Part shown: piece after piece, positions 1 through 5,641 of the stretch
How the letters are laid out: every line of letters starts with the position of its first letter
Position numbering within the stretch: the first letter of the stretch is position 1
DNA from: an uncultured Collinsella sp.
GTDB lineage: Bacteria > Actinomycetota > Coriobacteriia > Coriobacteriales > Coriobacteriaceae
Assembly (NCBI GenBank): GCA_905197385.1
Contig: CAJJYO010000084.1
Location: 1 to 7,138 of the forward strand
Direction of reading: 5' to 3'
Length of the DNA: 7,138 bases
Made by a program: the position numbers and the translations under genes
Notes under the pieces: generated by a model
Told to the model about the DNA's origin: nothing
Database searches by the model: none
The model's input: the letters and a program-made list of their open reading frames with translations, nothing else

Positions 1-169
1 CTGCCGCGTCGAGGTGGGCGGCGTGACCAAGTTCGCTTGCGTCGACGGCCCCGACTTCGATGCCACCCTGGTCGACTGGGATGACCTTCGTGCCCGCCAG
101 GCCGCTTACCGTTCCGAAGAGGGCGAGTCCCTCAAGGCCTATGAGGAAAAGAGCTGCGCATGCCACTAG
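1..169 (+). CDS. nfnA: NfnA-type electron transfer subunit (FAD/[2Fe-2S]), C-terminal fragment
   Basis: Only the last 55 codons are in the window (frame from base 2, TAG at 167-169); the gene starts upstream. The visible protein begins CRVEVGGVTKFACVDGPDFD, the end of the [2Fe-2S] motif typical of PyrK/SudB/NfnA proteins, so the Cys at visible residues 1 and 13 should be the last two of the four cluster ligands. In this family the missing N-terminal part binds FAD and NAD(H). The role inferred here is the small subunit of NADH-dependent reduced ferredoxin:NADP+ oxidoreductase, handing electrons to the NfnB partner encoded next. The stop codon overlaps the next gene's start by 10 bases, so translational coupling is likely. 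The protein ends in SCACH, a CxCH tail whose role I cannot assign. A PyrK-type dihydroorotate dehydrogenase subunit is the main alternative, but the NfnB-like neighbour argues against it. Confidence 0.85.
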   Translation, partial: CRVEVGGVTKFACVDGPDFDATLVDWDDLRARQAAYRSEEGESLKAYEEKSCACH

Positions 170-1569
170 TTAACGGTCGTTTCGTTGCCGATATGAAGTC
201 GCCCCGCACCCCCGATAACGAGGAGCCGGCTGCCGAGCGCGCCTGCGACTTCCGCCCCGTCGACAAGGGCTTCACCGAGGAGATGGCGCTGGCCGAGGCT
301 GAGCGCTGCCTCAACTGCAAGAAGCCGTTCTGTGTTGAGGGCTGCCCTGTCAACATCAACATTCCCCGCTTTATCGAGCAGATCCGCGCGAAGGACTTCG
401 GCGGCGCTCTCGATACCATCCGCGAGGACTCCATGCTTCCCGCCATCTGCGGCCGCGTCTGCCCGCAGGAGAACCAGTGCGAGGGCAAGTGCATCCGTGG
501 TAAGAAGTCCGAGCCCGTGGCCATCGGCCAGCTCGAGCGCTTCCTGGGTGACCGCCCCGAGCTCGCCTCCACGCCCAAGATGGCCCCCAAGAACGGCAAG
601 AAGGTCGCCGTCGTTGGCTCCGGCCCGTCCGGCATCACCTGCGCCGGCGAGCTCGCCCGCAACGGCTTTGACGTCACCGTCTTTGAGGCCTTCTTCACCG
701 GCGGCGGCGTGCTGGTCTACGGCATCCCCGAGTTCCGTCTGCCCAAGGCAGTCGTCAAGCGCGAGATTGACGGCCTGGAGGACATGGGCGTCAAGTTTGA
801 GTACAACTCCGTCGTGGGCAACATGGCCACGGCCGAGGAGCTGTTCGAGCAGGGCTTCGACGCCATCTACGTGGCGACCGGCGCTGGCCTGCCCAAGTTC
901 CTCAACGTCCCCGGCGAGAACCTGCCCAACGTCTTCTTCGCGAACGAGTACCTCACCCGCGTGAACCTGATGAAGGCCAACAAGTTCCCCGAGTACGACA
1001 CCCCCACCAAGCACGGCAAGAACGTCGTCGTCTTTGGTGGCGGCAACGTGGCTATGGACGCCGTCCGTACCGCCAAGCGTCTGGGCGCCGAGCACGCCAT
1101 CATCGCCTACCGTCGTACCGAGGACGAGATGCCCTGCCGTCGCGCCGAGCTGCACCACGCTAAGGCCGAGGGCGTCGAGGTTCTGCCGCTCGTCTCCCCG
1201 CTCGAGTTTGTCGCTGGCGAGGACGGCTCCGTGTGCGCCGTCAAGGTCCAGAAGATGGAGCTCGGAGAGCCCGACGAGTCCGGCCGTCGTCGCCCGGTGC
1301 CCATCGAGGGCGCCATCGAGGAGATTCCCTGCGACGTCGCAATCTCGGCTATCGGCACCAACGCCAACCCCTTCGCAAAGAAGATCGGCGGCAAGATGGA
1401 GCTCAACAAGTGGGGCTACATCGTCGCCGACGAGGAGACCGGCCAGACCACCGATCCCCGCATCTGGGCCGGCGGCGACATCGTCACCGGTGCCGCTACG
1501 GTCATTCTGGCGATGGGCGCCGGCAAGAAGGCCGCTGCCTCCATCACCAAGAGCCTGCTGGGCGAGTAA
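160..1569 (+). CDS. nfnB: NfnB-type NADPH-binding Fe-S flavoprotein (GltA/SudA-like)
   Basis: The 469-residue protein has the usual length and domain order of NfnB and of stand-alone small-subunit glutamate synthase-like enzymes. An N-terminal domain carries two Cys groups for two [4Fe-4S] clusters: C50, C53, C58, C62 and C97, C101, C107, C111. An FAD-binding Rossmann motif follows (GSGPSG, 153-158). Then comes an NADP-type motif (GGGNVA, 293-298), and a C-terminal FAD contact segment with GGD at 438-440 and a glycine-rich stretch to about 456. Family knowledge says NfnB binds NADPH and bifurcates electrons between ferredoxin and NAD via NfnA. The preceding NfnA-like gene supports this over glutamate synthase, since no large GOGAT subunit is visible. 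Databases often name such proteins GltA. The ATG at 160 has GAGGA-like bases 12 nt upstream; an ATG at 193 lacks any ribosome binding site. A strong terminator follows the stop. Confidence 0.88.
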   Translation: MPLVNGRFVADMKSPRTPDNEEPAAERACDFRPVDKGFTEEMALAEAERCLNCKKPFCVEGCPVNINIPRFIEQIRAKDFGGALDTIREDSMLPAICGRVCPQENQCEGKCIRGKKSEPVAIGQLERFLGDRPELASTPKMAPKNGKKVAVVGSGPSGITCAGELARNGFDVTVFEAFFTGGGVLVYGIPEFRLPKAVVKREIDGLEDMGVKFEYNSVVGNMATAEELFEQGFDAIYVATGAGLPKFLNVPGENLPNVFFANEYLTRVNLMKANKFPEYDTPTKHGKNVVVFGGGNVAMDAVRTAKRLGAEHAIIAYRRTEDEMPCRRAELHHAKAEGVEVLPLVSPLEFVAGEDGSVCAVKVQKMELGEPDESGRRRPVPIEGAIEEIPCDVAISAIGTNANPFAKKIGGKMELNKWGYIVADEETGQTTDPRIWAGGDIVTGAATVILAMGAGKKAAASITKSLLGE

Positions 1570-1597
1570 TCACCTACAGCGCTAACCACCAAACGGC

Positions 1598-1635
1598 AAA
1601 GTCCCCGTCGAGCACACGCCCGGCGGGGACTTTTT
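1598..1635 (+). terminator. Intrinsic terminator of the nfn operon
   Basis: A perfect 10-bp stem (AAAGTCCCCG at 1598-1607 with CGGGGACTTT at 1624-1633) encloses a 16-nt loop, and its last three T belong to a run of five T (1631-1635). It lies 28 bases after the nfnB stop. On the opposite strand only three T follow the stem, so it would be a weak terminator for the converging kinase gene. Confidence 0.9.
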
Positions 1636-1640
1636 CTATG

Positions 1641-1695
1641 CCGACCACCCAACCACCACGATGGGGACAGGCACCTTTGTGATGGTTTTGGTCGG
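1641..1695. repeat. Imperfect palindrome with GGGGACAG core (REP-like)
   Basis: The outer arms CCGACCA (1641-1647) and TGGTCGG (1689-1695) pair perfectly. Inside them AACCA (1651-1655) pairs with TGGTT (1683-1687), and CAC (1657-1659) with GTG (1679-1681), with small bulges between. The centre holds GGGGACAGGCACCTTTG (1663-1679), which resembles the cores of the palindromes at 2336-2366 and 5499-5569. The element ends directly against the stop codon of the kinase gene (1696-1698). No T run follows on either strand, so it is not a standard terminator. Membership in a REP-like family is an inference from the shared core. Confidence 0.55.
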
Positions 1696-2319
1696 TTAGT
1701 CTTCGAGCTGCGCTACTTTGTAGCGGTAGGCTGCGGCAATAACGTCTTTGCAACCCTCGCGGCCCAGCTTGGCGCGGTTGACGACGATGTCTTTACCGCT
1801 CGTCATCTTCCACTTTCCGGCACTGTAGCGCTTATAGAACGCCTCGCGCGCCTTCTGCTGCTGCTTGACCAGCTTGGCGCCCTTCTTTTTGTTGAGACCG
1901 CGCTTCTTGCGCACGATCTCGACGCGGTCCTCAAAGGGCGCAGTCACCAGCACGGCGATGTGGTTGGGGTTGTTGCGCAGCAGATAATCGGACAGACGGC
2001 CTTCGATAATGCAGCTCTCGGTCTCACCCAGATCCAAAATCACCTGGCTCATCTTTTGGAACAACTTGTCCGAGTACGAACGCGCATCGTAGCGGTCGGG
2101 CAGAAACGCCATGTTCTCCACGGCCAGGCGCTCGTCGTAGGCGGCCATCTTGTCGAGCGACTCGCCCGCGCGCAGCGAAGCACGCACCAGCAGCTCGTTA
2201 TCGTACAGCGGAATCCCCAGCTCATCGGCGAGGATACGACCAATCTCGTGGCCCTCGGCGCCAAAGTCGCGCGCGATGGTAATGACCACAGGATTCTTCT
2301 TATTCTCCAGATCGCTCAT
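1696..2319 (-). CDS. Cytidylate kinase-like family protein
   Basis: The 207-residue protein starts with VVITIARDFGAEGHEIGR (11-28), the form of the nucleotide-binding loop seen in the cytidylate kinase-like family (Pfam Cytidylate_kin2), followed by the typical LADELGIPLYDNELL. A second family segment, CIIEGRLSDYLL, lies at 103-114, and HIAVLVTAPFEDRVEIV at 120-136. The lysine/arginine-rich stretch at 138-158 probably belongs to the LID region. The loop departs from the usual SREYGSGGREIG, with AEGH where GSGGR is common. True substrates of this family are poorly defined, so CMP phosphorylation is only a guess; a soluble cytoplasmic protein is expected. The ATG at 2319 is preceded by AAGGA six bases upstream. 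An in-frame GTG at 2364 lies inside a palindrome and is rejected as the start. It follows the importer genes on the same strand, but no functional link is evident. Confidence 0.8.
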   Translation of the reverse strand: MSDLENKKNPVVITIARDFGAEGHEIGRILADELGIPLYDNELLVRASLRAGESLDKMAAYDERLAVENMAFLPDRYDARSYSDKLFQKMSQVILDLGETESCIIEGRLSDYLLRNNPNHIAVLVTAPFEDRVEIVRKKRGLNKKKGAKLVKQQQKAREAFYKRYSAGKWKMTSGKDIVVNRAKLGREGCKDVIAAAYRYKVAQLED

Positions 2320-2324
2320 CGCGA

Positions 2325-2333
2325 TTCCTTTCT
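2325..2333 (-). promoter_or_regulatory. Ribosome binding site of the kinase-like gene
   Basis: On the - strand the bases read AGAAAGGAA, with AAGGA (2326-2330) six nucleotides before the ATG at 2319. This fixes the start and rules out the longer reading frame from 2364. The site begins only two bases after the palindrome at 2336-2366, so an RNA hairpin there could touch ribosome access. Confidence 0.75.
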
Positions 2334-2335
2334 CT

Positions 2336-2366
2336 ATGTGACAAAGGGACAGTCCCTTTGTCACAT
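2336..2366. repeat. Perfect 31-bp palindrome with GGGAC(A)GTCCC centre
   Basis: Two 15-base arms (2336-2350 and 2352-2366) are exact reverse complements around a single central base at 2351. The inner part reads AAAGGGACAGTCCCTTT. The element begins one base after the stop codon of the second permease gene (TAG, 2368-2370) and ends two bases before the kinase ribosome binding site. No T run follows on the - strand, so it is not a classic terminator. The core GGGACAG and the CTTTGT flank recur at 1641-1695. It is probably a REP-like dispersed element (inference); a protein binding site is the alternative. Confidence 0.75.
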
Positions 2367-2367
2367 T

Positions 2368-3006
2368 CTACGCTGCCACAATACGACGTTGATACGCTCG
2401 GACCAGCAGCGAGATACCAAAGTTGAGCACAAAGTACATCGCAAACACCAGGCCGTAGAGCATAAGCACCTGCGACAGATCGATCGCGTGGGCCATCACG
2501 ACGTTGGCCGTGTACATGAGCTCGGCCACGTTAATGCCCGAAAGATACGAGCTGTCCTTGATGACGGTCGTGCACTGGCTAAACAGCGCCGGAATGATCG
2601 TCTTAAACGTCTGGGGCAGAATGATGTAGCGCATGGTGGCAAAGAAGCCAAAACCCTGGCTCTGCGCTGCCTCAAACTGGCCGCGCGGAATCGAGTTGAG
2701 GCCTCCGCGCACAATCTCGGCCATAACAGCGCTGGTAAACAGCGTAAAGGCGATGGTCGAAATCACAATGTCCAAACCCTGCACCGTAAAGTAGATAAAC
2801 AGGATCCACAGCAGGTTTGGCGTGCAACGGAACAGCTCGATATAGGCGCTCACCAAAATACGGAATGGACGGGGCGCATAACTTTTAACGAGCGCCAGCA
2901 CCGTGCCAAAGATGAGCGAGAAAAAGATCGACAGCGCCGAGATCTCGATCGTCTTAACAAAGCCGCCCCAAATGTAGAGCAGGTTGGTCGCGTTGAAGAT
3001 TTCCAT
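2368..3006 (-). CDS. Amino acid ABC transporter permease (second permease, GlnP/HisM family)
   Basis: This 212-residue membrane protein is of normal length for the polar amino acid permease family. Hydrophobic segments are visible near residues 9-30, 28-45, 63-85, 83-98 and 178-203. The cytoplasmic EAA loop that docks on the ATPase lies at 112-132 (EAAQSQGF through ILPQ), preceded by the typical SIPRGQF. Together with the upstream permease gene it would form the heterodimeric channel of an amino acid importer. The ATG at 3006 follows the first permease's TAG by three bases. A strong AGGAGG at 3015-3020 lies inside the end of that gene, which points to translational coupling. The protein ends in basic residues (QRRIVAA), consistent with a cytoplasmic C-terminus. 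The substrate cannot be told from the permease sequence alone. Confidence 0.9.
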   Translation of the reverse strand: MEIFNATNLLYIWGGFVKTIEISALSIFFSLIFGTVLALVKSYAPRPFRILVSAYIELFRCTPNLLWILFIYFTVQGLDIVISTIAFTLFTSAVMAEIVRGGLNSIPRGQFEAAQSQGFGFFATMRYIILPQTFKTIIPALFSQCTTVIKDSSYLSGINVAELMYTANVVMAHAIDLSQVLMLYGLVFAMYFVLNFGISLLVRAYQRRIVAA

Positions 3007-3009
3007 GCG

Positions 3010-3756
3010 CTAGGCCTCCTCTACGTTGTCGAGCCCCAGCTCGGCCAGGCTCACACCGCGCGGACGCTCCTTGGAGCGGCGCTCGAGCCACTGCACCAGT
3101 ATGGCGAGCGGAAAGCAGATGATGAAGTACATAAGGCAGCAGACGATGTATCCCTGCAGGTAACCGTACAGACTCACAAAGTTGTCGGAACGGTACATAA
3201 GGTCGCCGCCGGCCACAAGCGCCAGCACCGACGTATTCTTGACCAGGTTGAGCGCCTGGTTGCACAGCGGCGGCAGAATGATCTTGAATGTCTGGGGCAG
3301 TACGATGTACCAGTACGCCTGCGCACGGGTGAAGCCCTGGCTCTGGGCCGCCTCCATCTGACCGCGCGGAACCGCCTCGATACCAGTGCGGATGACCTCC
3401 GAAATGTAGGCCGCGTGATACAGACCCACGCCCAAGAAGCCCAGCACGAACGGCGCGATGCGCACCGGCTGGTCGGCACCGGTTATGGCCTGCAAAAACT
3501 GCGGACCGGCCATGTACATAAAGAGCACCTGCACGGGCAACGGGGTGTTCTGGTAAAACTCCACGTACACGCGGCTTATGGCGCGCAGCACGCGCGAGCG
3601 AGTGGTAGAGAACACGCCCAGCAGCGTGCCCAGCACCAGCGACAACAGCAGGCCGGCAACGACCACTTGCAGCGTCACGCCAAAGCCCTCCCAGAAGGGC
3701 CCCATATTTTGAAATGTCGTCGACCAACGGTCGGCGTCAAATAATCCTTCGAGCAT
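3010..3756 (-). CDS. Amino acid ABC transporter permease (first permease, GlnP/HisM family)
   Basis: The 248-residue integral membrane protein belongs to the His/Glu/Gln/Arg permease family. Clear hydrophobic stretches lie near residues 26-49, 73-91, 100-118 and 201-224. The EAA loop is at 135-155 (EAAQSQGF ending VLPQ), preceded by AVPRGQM, as in the partner permease. The polar C-terminal tail (about 225-248), with ERRSKERPR, should be cytoplasmic. The start is the ATG at 3756, with AAGGAAGGAA at 3761-3770 just upstream. An open frame continues up to 3789, but that would run into the binding-protein gene, whose stop lies at 3782-3784, and it lacks a matching ribosome site. It is the third gene of the importer operon, 25 bases after the binding-protein stop. 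Confidence 0.9.
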   Translation of the reverse strand: MLEGLFDADRWSTTFQNMGPFWEGFGVTLQVVVAGLLLSLVLGTLLGVFSTTRSRVLRAISRVYVEFYQNTPLPVQVLFMYMAGPQFLQAITGADQPVRIAPFVLGFLGVGLYHAAYISEVIRTGIEAVPRGQMEAAQSQGFTRAQAYWYIVLPQTFKIILPPLCNQALNLVKNTSVLALVAGGDLMYRSDNFVSLYGYLQGYIVCCLMYFIICFPLAILVQWLERRSKERPRGVSLAELGLDNVEEA

Positions 3757-3760
3757 TTGA

Positions 3761-3770
3761 TTCCTTCCTT
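3761..3770 (-). promoter_or_regulatory. Ribosome binding site of the first permease gene
   Basis: The - strand reads AAGGAAGGAA followed by TCAA and the ATG at 3756. This strong, well-spaced site decides the start against the longer frame from 3789, which would overlap the end of the binding-protein gene. Confidence 0.8.
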
Positions 3771-3781
3771 GGACGATGCGC

Positions 3782-4654
3782 CTATACAAGACCCCAGGTC
3801 TTGACCTCTTGGTCGAGCCAGCCGTCGGCCAGGCGATCGCAAATCACCTGATCGACCACGGCCGAAAGGTCGCAGCCCTTCTTGGTCGCCACGCCGTAGC
3901 CCTGCTCGCCAAACTTGACCTCGGGCTGCAGCAGCTCAACGGTCTCGTTCATGTAACCGGCCAGCGTGGAGCGGTCCATGGCAAAGACGTCGATATTGCC
4001 GGCGTCGAGCGAGCTCTTGATGATGGGATAGCCGCTAAAGGCCCTAAACTCTGGCTTGCAGCTAAAGCCGTTGTCCTTGATCATCTGCTCGATCAGGCCC
4101 TGCGTGGTAGCACCCTGGCTCACGCCGATGACCTTGCCGTCCAGATCCTCAATCGAGGTAAAGCCCGAACGCTTCTTGACCATGAGCCCCACGTAGTCGG
4201 TGCGGTACGGCGTCGAGAAATCCCAGCTCTTCTTGCGCTCGTCGGTGATGGTGTAGGTCGCCGCGACCACGTCAAGCTGGCCGTTATCGATCAGCGGGCC
4301 GCGCGTCTTGGGTGTTACGTCGTTAAACTCGACAAGCTCCTGGGCACGGGCCTCCTTGTAGCTCACGCCAAAGACGGCAGCGGCGATCTGGTAGCACAAA
4401 TCGACTTCCATGCCCTCAAAGCGACCCTTGGCGGTGTCGTAATAGCCGTAGCCGGGAACATCCTTCTTAACGCCGGCATTCAGATGTCCACGCGACTTGA
4501 TGGCCGCAAGCTTAGAGCCCTTGTCGGAGCCCTCGCCGCTGGTGGAGTTGCCGCAACCGGTAAGCGCGGTCCCCGTCAGAGCAAGCATGCCGGCCCCCAG
4601 CCGCAAAAAGTGACGGCGCGACACGGCCGCCCTCGTCATATCCGTCATGTCCAT
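3782..4654 (-). CDS. Amino acid ABC transporter substrate-binding lipoprotein with Tat-like signal
   Basis: This is a solute-binding protein of the SBP_bac_3 family, 290 residues from the ATG at 4654. The N-terminus reads SRRHFLRLG (12-20), then a hydrophobic stretch and a lipobox ALTGC with the lipidated Cys at about 34. It should be exported, possibly folded through the Tat pathway, and anchored to the outer face of the membrane. A Ser/Gly-rich linker (35-48) follows. Family ligand residues appear conserved: TYTITDER with the carboxylate-binding Arg at about 140, and FAMDRS with Asp at about 227 for the amino group. An alpha-amino acid ligand is therefore likely; glutamate would fit the gluABCD-like gene order but is unproven. 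The start is uncertain: GTG 4657, ATG 4654, ATG 4648 and ATG 4639 are in frame. The first three have weak ribosome sites, and all keep the signal. Confidence 0.88.
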   Translation of the reverse strand: MDMTDMTRAAVSRRHFLRLGAGMLALTGTALTGCGNSTSGEGSDKGSKLAAIKSRGHLNAGVKKDVPGYGYYDTAKGRFEGMEVDLCYQIAAAVFGVSYKEARAQELVEFNDVTPKTRGPLIDNGQLDVVAATYTITDERKKSWDFSTPYRTDYVGLMVKKRSGFTSIEDLDGKVIGVSQGATTQGLIEQMIKDNGFSCKPEFRAFSGYPIIKSSLDAGNIDVFAMDRSTLAGYMNETVELLQPEVKFGEQGYGVATKKGCDLSAVVDQVICDRLADGWLDQEVKTWGLV

Positions 4655-4662
4655 CACCGCGC

Positions 4663-5394
4663 CTAGTGCAGAATCTTGGACAGGAACTCGCGGCAGCGCG
4701 GGTTCTCGGGGTTATCGAAGAAGTGCTCGGGCGTGCCCTCCTCCAGAATGCGGCCGTCCTCCATAAAGATGACGCGGTCGGCCACCTGACGCGCAAAACC
4801 CATCTCGTGCGTCACGCAGATCATGGTGATGTCCTCCTGCGCGAGCTCAATCATAACGTCCAGAACCTCCTGGACCATCTCGGGGTCGAGCGCGGAGGTC
4901 GGCTCGGCAAACAGGATGATGGGCTGCTTGGTGCACAGGGCACGGGCGATGGCGATGCGCTGCTGCTGACCACCCGAGAGATTCTGCGGATACTCGCCGG
5001 CCTTATGTGCCATGCCGACGCGCTTGAGCGCAGCGATGGCGATCTCGGTCGCCTCCTCCTTGCTCTTCTTTTGCAGTTTGATGGGCGCGAGCGTCAGGTT
5101 GCCCAGCACCGTCATGTTGGGATACAGGTTGAACTGCTGAAACACCATGGAACTATACTTGCGAGCCATCTCCAGGTGATTCTTTTTGGTGAGCGGCGTA
5201 CCGTCGATGACAACCTCGCCCGACGTGGGCTCCTCCAGATAATCGACGCAACGGATGAGCGTCGATTTACCCGAGCCGGAAGGCCCGATCATTACGAGCT
5301 TCTCGCCACGTTTGACGGTGAGGTTGATATCTTTGAGCACATGCAGGTCGCCAAAGTACTTGTTGAGATGCTTGATCTCGATCATGTCTGCCAT
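4663..5394 (-). CDS. Amino acid ABC transporter ATP-binding protein with altered Walker B
   Basis: The 243-residue cytoplasmic ATPase has the normal length for the polar amino acid (GlnQ/HisP) family. Visible motifs are Walker [10 protein letters not shown] (37-45), Q-loop Q86 in VFQQF, signature LSGGQQQR (139-146), D-loop SALD (167-170) and the switch His H196 in VTHEMGF. Walker B reads [10 protein letters not shown] (158-167): residue 163 is Ala where Asp is almost always found. The catalytic Glu at 164 is kept. The codon is GCC (- strand, 4908-4906), one base from GAC. Loss of this Asp usually harms magnesium and ATP handling, and the family normally works as a homodimer, so both sites would be affected. 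The ATG at 5394 has AAGGGA five bases upstream. It is the first gene of the importer operon, eight bases before the binding-protein start. Confidence 0.93.
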   Translation of the reverse strand: MADMIEIKHLNKYFGDLHVLKDINLTVKRGEKLVMIGPSGSGKSTLIRCVDYLEEPTSGEVVIDGTPLTKKNHLEMARKYSSMVFQQFNLYPNMTVLGNLTLAPIKLQKKSKEEATEIAIAALKRVGMAHKAGEYPQNLSGGQQQRIAIARALCTKQPIILFAEPTSALDPEMVQEVLDVMIELAQEDITMICVTHEMGFARQVADRVIFMEDGRILEEGTPEHFFDNPENPRCREFLSKILH

Positions 5395-5399
5395 GAATG

Positions 5400-5407
5400 T
5401 CCCTTCC
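5400..5407 (-). promoter_or_regulatory. Ribosome binding site of the importer ATPase gene
   Basis: The - strand reads GGAAGGGA, five bases before the ATG at 5394. This favours that ATG over the in-frame ATG three codons later, which would be spaced 14 bases away. Confidence 0.65.
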
Positions 5408-5429
5408 CTGCGTTTACATGAGTTGAACT

Positions 5430-5458
5430 ATTGTACGGAAAGAACCACGTTTCCGCAG
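5430..5458 (-). promoter_or_regulatory. Possible sigma-70-type promoter of the importer operon
   Basis: On the - strand a good -10 box, TACAAT (5435-5430), is preceded at 17 bases by a poor -35 match, CTGCGG (5458-5453). The expected start of transcription is near 5423, giving a leader of roughly 30 bases. A short palindrome AGTTGAACT (5421-5429) lies at that point and might be an operator, but it is too short to be sure. The weak -35 suggests that an activator may help. Confidence 0.4.
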
Positions 5459-5498
5459 CCCACACTACATTCCCGTAAAGAACCCGCAACCTTCCACC

Positions 5499-5569
5499 CA
5501 CTCATTGGGGACAGACTTAAATGAGTACCTGCTCATTGGGCACTCATTTAAGCCTGTCCCCAATGAGTG
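5499..5569. repeat. Long hairpin repeat with 28-bp arms and GGGGACAG core (REP-like)
   Basis: The left arm (5499-5526) and right arm (5542-5569) are reverse complements over 28 bases with one difference: A at 5514 against C at 5554. That is a mismatch in + strand RNA but a G-U wobble in - strand RNA. Each arm carries CTCATTGGGGACAG followed by a TTAAATGAGT segment. The 15-base loop (5527-5541) holds a further partial copy, CTCATTGGGC. It lies between the YqeY-type terminator and the importer promoter, and the core resembles those at 1641-1695 and 2336-2366. Mobile REP-like origin is inferred; no transposase gene is in the window. Confidence 0.7.
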
Positions 5570-5580
5570 CCCAGCCCAGC

Positions 5581-5612
5581 AAAAAGGGGCGCGACCATGA
5601 CGGCCACGCCCC
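5581..5612 (-). terminator. Intrinsic terminator after the GatB/YqeY gene
   Basis: Read on the - strand, GGGGCGTGGCC (5612-5602) pairs with GGTCGCGCCCC (5596-5586) in an 11-bp stem with two G-U wobbles and a five-base loop, followed directly by five T (5585-5581). On the + strand the wobble pairs become A-C mismatches and no T run follows, so the signal is directional. It starts 29 bases past the stop codon. Confidence 0.88.
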
Positions 5613-5641
5613 CTCAGCCTCAACTGTGTGCCACTCGGCCC

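Noticed and set aside
166..1158. 330-codon open frame antisense to nfnB
   Set aside because: It is Leu/Ala/Gly/Val/Asp-rich without motifs and is fully explained by the codon bias of nfnB on the other strand.
2320..2364. GTG start at 2364 giving a 222-residue kinase-like protein
   Set aside because: The extra 15 residues would be encoded mostly by a palindromic repeat, and a good ribosome site precedes the ATG at 2319.
1960..3744. 594-codon open frame on the + strand, rich in His, Gln and Arg
   Set aside because: It is antisense to the kinase-like gene and both permeases, which have clear family motifs and ribosome sites. Its composition is typical of a shadow frame in GC-biased DNA, with no recognisable domain.
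3757..3789. Extended first permease from 3789
   Set aside because: It would overlap the binding-protein stop and lacks a fitting ribosome site, while AAGGAAGGAA precedes the ATG at 3756.
5395..5498. Possible riboswitch in the importer leader
   Set aside because: The leader after the proposed start is only about 30 bases, and no known riboswitch or T-box pattern is visible.
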